Shown here: in pieces, positions 21,774 to 33,490 of the stretch
How the letters are laid out: each line of letters starts with the position of its first letter
Position numbering within the stretch: the first letter of the stretch is position 1
The notes under the pieces: generated by a model
Seen by the model: the letters and a program-made list of their open reading frames with translations, nothing else
The model's database searches: none
What the model was told of the DNA's origin: nothing
NCBI RefSeq assembly: GCF_003086295.3
Contig: NC_092051.1
Span: 8,548,810 to 8,612,809, forward strand
Direction: 5' to 3'
Origin: Arachis hypogaea
Lineage: Eukaryota > Streptophyta > Magnoliopsida > Fabales > Fabaceae
Length of the DNA stretch: 64,000 bases
Made by a program: the position numbers and the translations under genes

Positions 21774-24700
21774 ATGGCATTTCTAACTCGCCTCCATTCC
21801 TTCGCAAGGCCCTTCTCCTCTCTCCTCTCCACCTCGCGCCAGGTCTCTCTCTCTCTCTCTCTCTCTAACACAGAACTACTGAAACTTCCTAGAAAGGTAG
21901 TACTGTTAGGTTCCTAGGGTTGCCAAACCTATCTCCTACTTGCAATAGCTACTATTGAAGGTTGTAGTTCATTAATCTACTATTTTTAACGATTTATATC
22001 AAATTAGGGGCAGATCTTGTAATTTTAATTTCATAATTTTGTTAACTTTAGTTCGGTTGGATTGAAGGTTGAACTTTTAGTTTAGTTTCTGAGTTTGAGC
22101 AGGTATGCATGAAGGTATAAATTATTATCATTATAGTCAACGTTTATGTATAGTTCCTTTGGTAGTGATATATGTTTTTTAAGGGCATTGAAATTACCTC
22201 AAAATGTGATCATTATAGTCCATTAGTCTAACTAAATGAACCAATTAGTGCATATTGAACAGGAAATGTGGCCTCTTTTTCATCTTATTTTATGAAAAGT
22301 AAGAGCATTTCAGGAATTGATTCTGATCAAGCAACACACATGAAATACTTGTCTCAGGAAAGTGCTAGCAGAGGTTTCGTAGTTTGTCATGTAGATATGT
22401 GTTTGGTTGCCATTTCATGTAAATCATAGCTGTTCATTTTCATCTTATTTTATGACAAGTTATCACTTTTTCCCCAGAGTGGAGGTAGAGCAATAATGAC
22501 CAAGATGGACATGAACATGTGCTCGCTTTCTCCAGCTGGTATTGGTTCCTGTGTCTCTTAATGCTCCCATGTGTATGTTTTGTCATCAATTCCTGCTGGC
22601 CTTCTTTTGTGATCATTATTCTCTTTCGTTTTGTGTATGATTTATATATGTATCTGTATTCAAGTATGTTCGCCTTTTTTGCTGTTGTTTTAAATACTAG
22701 CTGCTTATATTTAAAAATAATCGTGAGTAATGTGTTAATTATTTTGGAAACGTTTCATAGTTTCAACTGAAGCCTCAGATTTAGAATTTGAAGTGATCCA
22801 TGATGATGTCAAAGCAACAGAAAAAGATGATGCACTTCGCTTGGCTGTCTCACAGCTTGCTAATGAGTTTAGTGAGGAATCAATGTTATCTTTGCAGAAG
22901 TTTTTCGGTGTGCGCCGCGCTCAAGTGATATCTACAGGCTCCTTGAAGCTTGACATAGCTCTTGGAATGGGAGGATTGCCAAAGGTGACACTAGTACAGC
23001 CACTATTTAGACATAGCCACAAAGATAGGAATTTGTATAATGTTTTGCAGTTTGATGGTTGTTGACACACGTCAAATGCTCTGATGTTCCCTTCTTTTGC
23101 TTTCATGTTAGTCATATAGCTTTAGCATCTCACTGAGCTAGTTCGTTTTCTGTGTTAGCAAGCTCATATTCTGAGAACTCCACCTCTGGCATCCTATTAT
23201 ATATTCATGAGGTTTCCTAATTTCTATTACGTTTTAACACGTTAGGGTAGGATTGTTGAAATTTATGGACGAGAAGCAGCTGGCAAGACAACACTTGCAC
23301 TTCAAGTTATTAAAGAAGCTCAAAAGCATGGAGGTGTGTACAAAAATTGGTGATAGATGATATTTTGACAAAGAAGTTCTTCATGTGTTTGAGTTCAAAA
23401 TATGAATACACTTTATTAGAGTTGAAATATAAAGGTGTTTGAGTTCCTTATGAATATTGGTGTCATTAGTAAGTGATTATGGGCAATCAATAATAAATAA
23501 TTAGTAAGTGATTATAGGCAATCAATAATAAATAAATAATTCTTGGAGCACACTGGAGAAAATGATTTTCTCTGTATATTCTGTTGGCAGGATATTGTGC
23601 ATATCTTGATGTAGAGAATGCATTGGACGCTTCACTTGTGGAATCAATAGGTGTGAATACCGAAAAACTTCTTGTCTCGCATCCAGACTGTGCTGAAAAT
23701 GTGTTGAGCATGGTTGATACATTAACGAAAAGTCGAGCTGTAGATGTGATTGTGGTTGATAGTGTAAGTATATATGTTTCGTTGTTTGCATCCATTCATA
23801 ACTAGTGAGGATTTGGTAGAGCAAAAATTTGTCTCATACTAAATTTGTCCACAATCAAACCTTCATCCAAGTATTTGTCTAGCTTTTGATCATTTCCTCT
23901 TTGGTTCTGTTTCTTATATGATTATAACTTATACGATGACTTTATTGTCCCAGGTTGCTGCCCTTCTACCCAAGCGTGAACTTGATCAGTTAGGTGTTAG
24001 CACCAAACTAGATTTACAACCCCGACTGATGACCCAAGCACTGCGGAAAATTCAGTATTCATTATCACATTCACAAACTCTTATCATTTTTGTTAATCAG
24101 GTTGAAACCATACTACTTGATCAATTTCAAACCTTACTATTTGAATTTCTTTTTGTAATATATTTACGATTCACTGGCTTTATCATTCCATCTTCGGACA
24201 CAGATTAGATTTAGTCCAAAATCAGCTAAGGGATGTGGACCTGCAGAAGAGGTAACTTGTGGTGGAAATGCTTTGAGATTCTATGCTGCTGTTCGATTGA
24301 GACTTTCGAGAATGGGATTGATCAAAACTGATGATAAGGTAATTTCTACTTGAATGTACTGTTAGTTAGGGTTATGACATATGACAGACGGGGTATAATA
24401 AATTATTTAATCTCCTGATGAAAACTTTACAACCCCGCCACCTTTATTTTATGATTTGTATTATTATATTACTTGTTTAATGCCATTTAGTAAAATTTAG
24501 AAATAAATTTCACCTTTTCTTCCCAAGAACCTTTCTCTTATTGTTTAATTCTTTTGCTCTCCCTTGTGTCATCGGTACTTTAGGTGGAGGGTCTTCGGGT
24601 CTGTGTGCAAGTGGCGAAAAATAAGCTAGCACCAGCAGCACTCAAAAAGGCCGAACTAGGCATCAAGTTTGGAGGAGGCTTTTGCCACGAAGCAGAGGTC

Positions 24701-24862
24701 TTAGATTTGGCTTGTGAACATGGAATGATTGTCAAAGACGAGGAAAGCTACCTTATAGAAGGAAATACTTTCGATACTAGAAAAGCGGCCGAAGTGTATT
24801 TGGCAGAGGATGACAGGGTCTTTGACAAGTTGGTAATGGACTTGAGAAGGCTATATTTTTGA
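21774..24862 (+). CDS. RECA3: Mitochondrial-type RecA homologue (RECA3-like)
   Basis: Eight exons: 21774-21842, 22478-22538, 22761-22984, 23246-23333, 23591-23763, 23954-24100, 24204-24338, 24584-24862. All are GT-AG and phase-consistent, 1176 bp, 391 aa. The first exon ([16 protein letters not shown]) is Arg/Ser-rich without acids, as in a mitochondrial presequence. The RecA core shows Walker A GREAAGKT (126-133), the catalytic Glu region YLDVENALD (152-160), Walker B VIVVDS (200-205), the loop-2 start NQIRF (253-257), and [12 protein letters not shown] after it. The C-terminus ends RRLYF without the long acidic tail of bacterial RecA. RecA proteins coat single-stranded DNA and pair it with homologous duplex; plant RECA3 limits recombination between short repeats in mitochondrial DNA. 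The assignment to RECA3 rather than RECA2 rests on remembered similarity ([24 protein letters not shown]-like segments). No damage seen. Confidence 0.92.
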
Positions 24863-26936
24863 AAATTCAGGCAGACATTCAAAGATGGCACTTACCATAA
24901 ACTTGTTCAGTCAGAATTTAGAAGGCCTAAACTCTTTCCATGTTGTGTTTGCATACTGTATACTCATGCGATTGAACTTCGAAAAAGTCAAGTATTGCCT
25001 TGAATGAGCATCACCCATCTAGCAGAGGAGTATAAGGCAATTTAAGTTGCAGGAATTTTCAGATGCAAGTATTGATCCCTTTACATCTAACATGTAGCAA
25101 AATTTGATATCTATTGTTGTATTCATTTGTTAGCAAAACATGATAAGCTGCACTGTAAATTATGAAGTGTGTCTTTTCCTTGTACCAAATTCTCAGTGGA
25201 TCCAACCAAAAGAATCATAAAGGTTGATTCTTGGAATCTTGTGGGTGTATTTCATGAATCTGTTTTTCTCTTTTTCCCTGTCATTGAGGGCTTTTTAACT
25301 GTTTAGATTCGACCTAAGGATCCGGGAATAGATTTTATAACTAGCACTCTTGCAGTGAAAAATAAATACATAGTTAAAATAAAAAGTTATTGGTGTTAAT
25401 TTAAGTAAAATTATATCATTCTTATGGTGTTTTAGGTTTCAGAAAAGATTTAGCAAGACATTGTACATGCACATCTATCGTTTTTCCTAACAAAGACCTA
25501 CAAATTAAGTCTAGAAAAATGAAAAAGAAAAGAACAAGATAACTTCATAACTTTCTTTGAATGAAAATGGTAGGCCAGTTTAGTACGAATTCCACTACCT
25601 TATAAGAAAACAACTGTGGATCTATTGCTTCTGGAAAAGATGGAAATATCTAGCTCCATTTAGTTCTTGATTTGATAATGCAATGTAAATTGGAATTATT
25701 GCAAGTGGTTCTTGAATATAATAATAATAATGTTACCCCACTTCTTGTGGAATAATAACAAATATTTTTGGTTCGGTATAAGTGACTCTTGACTTTAGAA
25801 ACCCAATACGATAACAATACTACTACTGTATTTCCAATAGAACATGAATTTGGATAATGATATCCTTAATACTATGTGCTATGAAAGTGAATGTTTACTT
25901 TCATGAATAGCAGCACAAAAATCAAGTCTAATTCGCCATCAAAAGGAAACCTTCTCTATCTTCCCATGATCACTCTATTAACCAATTTTATACAATAGTA
26001 TATGAAAAATAAGAGATAAACAATTAAGAAAATACATCTTATAATAAAAGATAAACAATTTAAATAAAAAATATTGAAAGAAAATCTTATAATATAAAAG
26101 CAAAGAAAGACACTCTAATCCAGCCAAGGGACTTGTGCCATTAAATGAAACCAAATATTAATGAAAAATGAAAATGCAAATGAAGCCAATTTTAGCATTA
26201 CGCCACCCATTTTCTATGTCCATGTTTCTTTCTTGTTACTTGTTAGAGAATACTGCCTTACCATTATAGGCAGATTAAATGAATCAAAAACATCTTCCTA
26301 CAAGTGGACACTCATATGTATGTGCAACGAATTAATTCATACAAAATTTCATTTATTTTTATTGGAAAAAATTTCATTTATTTTTAGTGAACGTACAGTT
26401 TTTATTATTAAATATAATAATTTAATTTTAATGCATCGTCATAATATAAACAAATTTTATACGTATATATCATTACATAAATAATTATTAAAAAAACGAA
26501 TATAATTAAACAAGTGACAAGACATTAAAATTAAACTTTAAATATAATATAAATTTTATATAAGAATAATCATTTAATAATAAAAAATATGTACAAGTGG
26601 TGGAAATGGAAGAAATTATTAGCTATTAGCTAGAATGTGAGTACCATCCAAAAGGAAAGAGTGGGTGAGTTTCTCATGTGCAGAAGATGATAAATTAATT
26701 TAAGAGCTAGCAAGCAAGACAACCTGTAAGATGTCATTTCAATGGTGAAGAGAGTTTTAATTTTCTTCTTCTTCATCAAGTGGGTGTTTGGTGGTGTTCT
26801 CTTGACTTAGCTTGTAGACTTGTAGTCATTGACTTGGTGGAATATATTGTAGCTAAGAACTATTCATCTTTAATTTCTATGAACAATTACAAAGGCTTTA
26901 ATTTGTTAGTTGTTTTTTATTGTGTTATGTTATGTC
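24863..26936. other. Intergenic between RECA3 and the glucanase gene
   Basis: The first few hundred bases are probably the RECA3 3' UTR. The rest is AT-rich with no recognisable gene or repeat. The open frame at 26161-26484 is low-complexity and not supported by any domain. Confidence 0.5.
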
Positions 26937-26944
26937 TATATAAA
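26937..26944 (+). promoter_or_regulatory. TATA box of the glucanase gene
   Basis: TATATAAA lies 90 bp upstream of the ATG at 27034, a usual plant distance for a core promoter with a 5' UTR of about 60 nt. Confidence 0.6.
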
Positions 26945-27033
26945 CCAACTACTTTGGATCCTCAATGCAATTACAATATATCCTTGATCTTCTTAGCTTC
27001 CTTACTTCAACCATTTTTCTTTTTCTCTTTTAA

Positions 27034-29417
27034 ATGGCTCAGTCCTTTTCAACTGTGAAATGTTCTTCCATGCCTTCTACCATTCTCTGCTCATTATTAG
27101 TGCTACTAATTGCTGGCACGGCCACAACAGGTTGCTCCATTATTTCTTAATTAATAAGTCTCGTATTTATTTATATATAGAAACTCAGGTACAGTAGACT
27201 TCATGTGAAGTTGATTTCTGAGAGCCGTTAGATGATTTGACTAAATTTTTATTTAACGACTCTCACATATCAACTTCACATGAAATTGACTGCACCTGAG
27301 TTTTCACCTCTATATATATATGTCATCCTCAATATCTTACAGGAATGTGAATGTTGTTGTTGTTTGGTAATAATATATGTAATTATGTATTGGTCCTTAT
27401 CTAACAATAAGATGTGACCTATCTAACAATAGAATTGAATTTACTAGTATATATATATAAGAAAAGTTCGTTGAAAATAATATTTAAGTTTTTTTCTTTC
27501 ACTTTTTCTTTTCAAATATATGACCATATATAACTTCATTATTTTTTATGATCAAGTTTGTATATGAATTGCCAATGAGTAATAGCTCAAATGACATAAT
27601 CTCTCCATACTCAATTAAGAGGTTGCGGGTTTGAGTTTCATATCTCTGGTAAAAAAAAAAAAGTTTGTATATGAATTCCATTCCACATATGAGATATATA
27701 GCTAGACATACGAGAAATAGAAGTAGATAATAATTTTCAGTCTTTTAAATATTGAGAATGTTTTCTCTGTCGTCTCTATTTCTATAATCAAATAAATTTC
27801 TATATATCTACCATGATAAGTACTATATTAACATGTCTTCATTAGAATACTTATGAATATAATAACTTAAAATTAATTTAATATATTTCAATAAATTACA
27901 TACTAATCTACATTTTATTTATTATTTTCATGAAAGACATAGTCACTATTAAATTTTAAAAGATAAAAATTCACATACAATTATCTTTATTTATATTTTA
28001 TAATTGAGAATGATTAGATAATAATTTAATTAAATTTGTCAAATCATCTAATAATTATTAACTATTAATTTTATGAAAACAAACTGTTATAGTTGAGTTT
28101 CTACTTTTTTTTAAAAGCATATTAAAAACTAAAATACAGTTAATTTCATATGAAATTAATAGTGGTTGAACCACAATTTAATCAAACTTCTTATCATGTT
28201 GAATACTCATAAATTGAGGAGTGTGATGTTATGTTTGCAGAAGCAACAGGTGTATGCTATGGAAACATGGGAAGCAACTTGCCATCGGCACAAGAAGTGG
28301 TTGCACTCTACAAACAATATAACATTCCAAGGATGCGAATCTACGGTCCAGACCAGAATGTTCTGGAAGCCCTTCGCGGCTCCAACATCGAGCTCTTCAT
28401 GGACATTCCAAAGGAAACTCTAGCACCCTTAGCAGCCACCCAAGACAACGCCAACAAATGGGTCCAGCAATACGTAAGAAACTATGGTAATGTGAGGTTC
28501 AGATACATCTCCGTTGGAAACGAAGTCAAACCAAGTGAAACTTATGCGCAGTATGTGGTGCCCGCCATGAACAACATCCAGAATGCTCTAAATGCTGCTG
28601 GACTTGGTAACCAGATCAAGGTTTCCACCACCATTGAGACCGGTGCTTTAGGACAATCCTACCCTCCATCGCAGGGTTCCTTTAATGGTGATTACAGAGC
28701 CGCATATCTTGATGGTGTCATAAGGTTATTCATTTCTACTTCAATTCTATCTATTTCTCTCTCGCATATGCTTATTTTTTTTTTGGTGACTTCGCATATG
28801 CTTATTTAATTACGACTAATATTTCTGTATTAATTTTATGTGAAATTGATAGTTGAGCGTGAATTTCATGTGAAGTTAATAGATTAAATGATTTGATAAA
28901 TTTAAATAAATTATCATTTAATAATTTTTTGTTATTAATGTGTAGGTTCTTGGTGAATAATCGATCACCGTTGCTTGTGAATGTGTACCCTTACTTTAGC
29001 TACTTCTTCAACCAAAGAGACATTCGTCTAGACTACGCGCTTTTCACCGCTCCTTCTGCTTTGGTCACCGATGGCTCCCTACATTACCAGAACCTCTTTG
29101 ATGCAATCGTCGACGCCACGTATTCCGCGTTGGAGAAAGCCGGCGGAGGCTCCCTGGAGATAGTTGTGGCGGAAACTGGATGGCCCTCCGACGGCGGTGT
29201 GGCCACTTCACTGGACAACGCAAGGACTTATAACACCAAGTTGGTTGAGCATGTGAAGCTTGGGACTCCAAAGAGGCCTGGCAGACCCATTGAGACCTAT
29301 GTTTTTGCCATGTTTGATGAGAATAATAAGAACCAGTCACCGCCATATACTTATGAGAAATTTTGGGGGCTCTTCCTGCCAAATAAACAGCCTAAGTACC
29401 CTATTAATCTCAATTAG
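27034..29417 (+). CDS. GH17 endo-beta-1,3-glucanase, secreted
   Basis: Exons 27034-27130, 28241-28724 and 28946-29417 join in phase to 350 aa. Residues 1 to about 33 form a signal peptide (hydrophobic core [12 protein letters not shown]). The mature enzyme starts near [14 protein letters not shown], as is usual for GH17. The proton donor is Glu in YISVGNEV (about residue 127) and the nucleophile is Glu in [12 protein letters not shown] (about residue 270). The C-terminus stops soon after the catalytic domain (PKYPINLN), so there is no CBM43 domain and no GPI-type tail. Such enzymes cut beta-1,3-glucans (callose, fungal walls) in the apoplast or vacuole and are often pathogenesis-related. Intron 1 after the signal peptide (1110 bp) is the usual one and holds a MITE and a SINE. 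Intron 2 (221 bp), inside the catalytic domain, is unexpected. Confidence 0.93.
27181..27304. mobile_element. Palindromic MITE in glucanase intron 1
   Basis: An approximately 50-bp left arm starting AAACTCAGGTACAGT and a right arm ending CACCTGAGTTTT are inverted copies (shared core CATGTGAAGTTGAT). The total length is about 124 bp. Target duplication is unclear in the TA-rich flanks. Related pieces occur at about 27990-28105, 28138-28180, 28835-28925 and 29462-29541. It resembles Mutator-type MITEs known in peanut, from memory. Confidence 0.75.
27571..27660 (+). mobile_element. Short SINE with 17-bp target duplication in glucanase intron 1
   Basis: A 90-bp insert ends in an A run and is flanked by the identical 17-mer AAGTTTGTATATGAATT (27554-27570 and 27661-27677). 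It has an A-box-like TAGCTCAAATGAC (about 27583-27595) and a B-box-like GGGTTTGAGTTTC (27627-27639), the internal RNA polymerase III promoter elements of tRNA-derived SINEs. It is on the same strand as the gene. Confidence 0.85.
28762..28807. repeat. 16-bp direct repeat around a 14-bp insert in glucanase intron 2
   Basis: TCGCATATGCTTATTT occurs at 28762-28777 and 28792-28807, separated by TTTTTTTGGTGACT. On the minus strand the insert is a short stub followed by an A run, as left by a severely 5'-truncated retroposon with target duplication. Confidence 0.6.
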
Positions 29418-29461
29418 TAATGGAACTTATATATACATTTAGTAATAAATAAGATCCAGAA

Positions 29462-29541
29462 TAATGAGTGGTTAACTGAAAGCCATGAGATGATAATTTA
29501 GTCAAACTATATCAACTTCACTTGAAGTTAACACTTGAGTT
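29462..29541. repeat. Degenerate MITE fragment downstream of the glucanase gene
   Basis: The segments GAGATGATAATTTAGTCAAA and ATCAACTTCACTTGAAGTTA plus CTTGAGTTTCT follow the right half of the MITE at 27181-27304. Confidence 0.55.
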
Positions 29542-31000
29542 TCTGTAATAAGATTCATGATTTCAGAAAAAGTAATATCATATACTCCATGATAATAAAA
29601 ATGTTTTGCATGTAAGCATTGTTTGTTGTTAATGATAATAATTATAAAGGGAATGCTAGGGGAACAATGATTTTGTTGAACAATATGAACAATGGACCCT
29701 AAAAACTAGTTCAATTAGCTTATATTAACACAGTTTATCTTATATATCCCCTTCCCAGAATCCTAATTTTAATCCTCTTAATTATTAACATCGTAATCAT
29801 CCCACATTTCCACCTACTCCCCCCCCCTTTTTGACCAGCTCGTAAAAACTTTTTTCTTTCCCTCAATTCAAACTCCATTCAGGAACTAGTACCCTTCCCC
29901 TATCCCATTTGAAACGGCATTGAGAAACTCGGACCAATTCATATCCGGTGCTTCTTCTCTGCTCCTTCCCGTCGTCCATTCTACCCATCGCCGAATCGAC
30001 CATCCCCGGGAGGCCTCCATTGTGAAGAAGAGCAGCAGCAGGCTAATCCCCGAGTCGGCGTCGTGTGGAAGTCGGCCAGCCGCCACCCACGTTGTCTGTT
30101 AACGGCCATCTCCGGAGGTTGAAGTCACTGCATGTTCGCGCCGCTTGGAGTCTTCCTCGGGCAACACCAAAGCAACCGTGGGGTGTGTTTACATGCCGCT
30201 ATTGAAGGTCAGTTCCCGATAGTCGTTCCTTCGTGTTATGGGTTGCATAGATGTTCACAGTAATTTTCATGTTATGAGTTGCATAGAAGGGTTTTGCTGC
30301 TTGTAAGATTTGGTGGGCCTGTTTGAGTTTTTCAAGTATTTGTTAAGATAAGGAAACTGGAAAAAATACTGACCCGTGCATGTTGCTCAGGACTCTGTTC
30401 TTTGTGACTTATTTTTTAATGATTGACTATATTTGGGTTTGTTTTGCCTCGGGGTATTAGTTAGTCAGCAATTGGTGTAAAGCACATGTTTAAAATTTGT
30501 TGCTTTATGAGTTGTTTAGTCAATCTAAGTCAGATGGTCATTTCTATACATAAATGGATAATTATTTTGTTTTGGCACAGCTGTTTGAAATTTGGTTTAG
30601 GATGTAGACATTTTTTCCTCCGAATACCTAACCTAAAAGGGTGGCATGTTTGAATAACTATTCAATTGTCTGATTATGTATATTTGATTTTGAAGAGATA
30701 GGTTTGAATTGGTATCCTGTTTGTTTATTTAAGGAAAAAATTGTAATTATAATTTGGAATAAATTTACACTTTTCTAGTGTTAGTTGAAAGTATATTTTA
30801 TTTTTTCTTCACATGTCTACTTGTATTTGATGCATTTCATTGGATAGGATCTAAATGAAAGTAGTTTTGGCATTGAGTTTGACCATGTGAAGACTCTATT
30901 TACATCTTAATCAGGATATTTGACTACTATCGCAATCAATATTTCGGAACATTTTAAATATACCAGCTTTAGACTTTAAAAACAGTGACTAAGTCAATAT

Positions 31001-32243
31001 AAATAGTGCGTTGCCTTGAATTTGCAAGTTAATTGGTCCTTTTGATTTAATTAATACTTGGGCCGCAAAAAATTATACTAGATGAATGTTTAAAGTTGCG
31101 CGTTATGACATGACATAAAGCATTTAGGAAGCAATTCTATTGATACTAATATCTAGAGCCTATAAAGATGATTATATTATGACTTGTGTTGGTGACTTTC
31201 GTTATCAGAAGTTCAATTTTGACTGCCACGCTTCTAGGGACCTTGTGTTACTTGTTCTTTTATTATCTGCCTGTGTTCTCATAATGCGCACCACTGTTGG
31301 TGTTCTGCCGGTGATATTCATATTTTTTTTGAAATTATAGCAAAAATAGTAAAATCACATGGTTAATGGATGGTTAGACTAAAGCGAACTGTATGAAATT
31401 TGATGGAGTTTGGGCTTGATATTTTAGAAGTCTTTTCTTTATATGTTTCTGGTTCATGTGATTGAGTTTTAAATTCAAAGAATTAGGGATGTTCAATTTT
31501 ATAAGAAACAATTGATGAAAAAAAGAGATGGCTTTTAGTGGTGGCTTAACTAGATATAAGTTAAATTGGTTGTCAATGCTATACTTGCATAATGTTTGAC
31601 GTCTACATATTTATGAATTTTTTATTTTCGATCATGGATGTTGTAAAGACTCATGCTAAAATTTTTAAAATAATTCATAGTTATATAGAATATGTATAGT
31701 TCTTCTGGCATAGCAGATCGAAATAAATAGTGCGTTGCCTTGACTTTGCAAGTTAATTGATCCTTTTGATTTTATTAATACTTGCAACGAAAAAAATTAT
31801 ACTAAATGAATGTTTAAAGTTTAGACTTGTGACATGATATAAAGCATTTAGGAAGCAATTTCTATTATTACTAATATCTGGAGTCAATCAAGCAAAGATA
31901 TTAATATCACATGGTTCATGGATGTTTAGATTAAAGCGAACGGTATGAAATTTGATGGAGTTTGGGCTTCATATCTTAGAATTCTTTTTTTTATATGTTT
32001 CTGGTTCATGTGATTGACTTTTAATTTCTATGAATTACGGATGTTTAATTTTGTAAGAAATGATGGATGCAAAAAAGAGATGACTTTTAGTGGTGGCTTA
32101 ACTAGATATGAGTTAAATTGGTTGTAAATACTATAGTTGCATAATATTTGATATCTACATATTTATGACTTTATTATTTTCGATCATGGATGTTGTAAAG
32201 ACTCGTGTTAAAATTTTAAGAATAATACATAGTTATATAGAAA
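31001..32243 (+). repeat. Tandem duplication with an internal length difference
   Basis: Copy 1 (31001-31691) and copy 2 (31725-32243) start AAATAGTGCGTTGCCTTGA and end CATAGTTATATAGAA. They share long segments (for example GTATGAAATTTGATGGAGTT and TTTTAGTGGTGGCTTAACTA). Copy 1 has about 170 bp more in its middle (around 31165-31345). No gene is seen in either copy. Confidence 0.85.
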
Positions 32244-32347
32244 TAATATTTTTTATGCGTGTGAAATTTTCTTTTTTAAATAATGCGAGCGGACTATTGA
32301 TGAACCTGTGAGGAAGAACCGGAATCAGAGAAAGAAATAGATGTACC

Positions 32348-32766
32348 TAGAGCTCATTTGGGAAGTAGAAGAAGCTACTTTTTTTTTACTTTTAAATTAT
32401 GAAAAGTCACAATAAAAAAAACTAAAAAACAGCAACAAAATATACATTGACACACATTTCATATTCATTTTTTATTTTTACCTACCATATCATACACAAT
32501 AAAACAAATACTAACTATACAATAATTTCTTTTGCATTGCCATCAAGATTATTATGAATTAGAATTTTAATATCCATTCTCTTGTGTAAAAAAATTGTAT
32601 CTTTTCAGTTATTTATCCAAACACTACAACTTTAAAATAAGTACTTTTATAACTAAAAATCAACACAAAATAACTTATTTATAAGTTGCTATTAATAAAA
32701 GTCCTTCTACTTTAAGCTCTTTTTTCAAAAGAGCTTATTTAAGTTATTAACCCAAATTGGACCTTA
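32348..32766. mobile_element. MITE with TAGAGCTCATTTGGG end, copy 1
   Basis: The left end TAGAGCTCATTTGGGAAGTA and the reversed right end TAAGGTCCAATTTGGGTTAA form imperfect TIRs. The subterminal poly-T and AAAGCTACTTTTT-like segments are mirrored (AAGCTCTTTTTTC). A relative lies at 38289-38616. Confidence 0.65.
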
Positions 32767-32910
32767 GTCTTAAAACCACAAATACCTTTTTCACATTGTT
32801 TACGTGGTGGAATTTTGTTACAACAGAAAGGATAAATTTCCATGGTGAATAACATTTTTAGTTCTCTAACTACTTTGATTCTGTTTCAAGATAAAAGTTA
32901 TTAGTTAAGA

Positions 32911-33490
32911 ATAACCATCTGGTACCAACAAAAATAACCATCCGCTATCATATGGAATCGAACATCCAGCCTCTACTATTTGTTACTATTTACACACTAC
33001 ACCAAGACTCTTCTAAATAACCATTTGGGTGACAATAGAGATAACCATCTGTTAGCTTATAGAATTAAACATCCAACCTTTATTACTTGTAACTGACCAC
33101 ATACTCTACACCAAGACTATTACGAATAACCATCTAGGTATCAGTAAAAATAACCATCCGCTATCCTATTGAATCGAACATTCATATTAAAATACTTGCA
33201 ACTGATCACACACACTACACCCAGATTATTCGAAATAACCATCTGGGTAATAAAAGAAATAACCATTCGCTTTCCTATTAAATCGAACATCCAGTTTATA
33301 ATATTTCTAACGAATCACACACACTACACCCAAATTATTCAAAATAACCATCTGGGTAACAATAGAAATAAACATCCGCTATCCTATTAAATCGAATATC
33401 CAGTTTAACATATTTGTAACTAATTATACACACCACACCAAGGCTATTACAAAATAACCATCTGGGTACGCTATTGAATCGAAATCGACT
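32911..33490 (+). repeat. 109-bp minisatellite, five units plus a partial sixth
   Basis: Units begin ATAACCATCTGGGTA-like at 32911, 33017, 33126, 33235, 33344 and 33454, giving periods of 106, 109, 109, 109 and 110 bp. Each unit has a second ATAACCATCCGC about 25-30 bp later, then ATTGAATCGAACATCCA and CACACACTACACC. The last unit breaks off after about 35 bp. Confidence 0.93.

Noticed and set aside
28166..28423. Alternative frame overlapping glucanase exon 2
   Set aside because: A shadow of the GH17 frame, which has the catalytic motifs and consistent splice phases.
32911..33490. CRISPR-like regular array
   Set aside because: Whole 109-bp units repeat, there are no unique spacers, and the genome is a plant nuclear one; it is a minisatellite.
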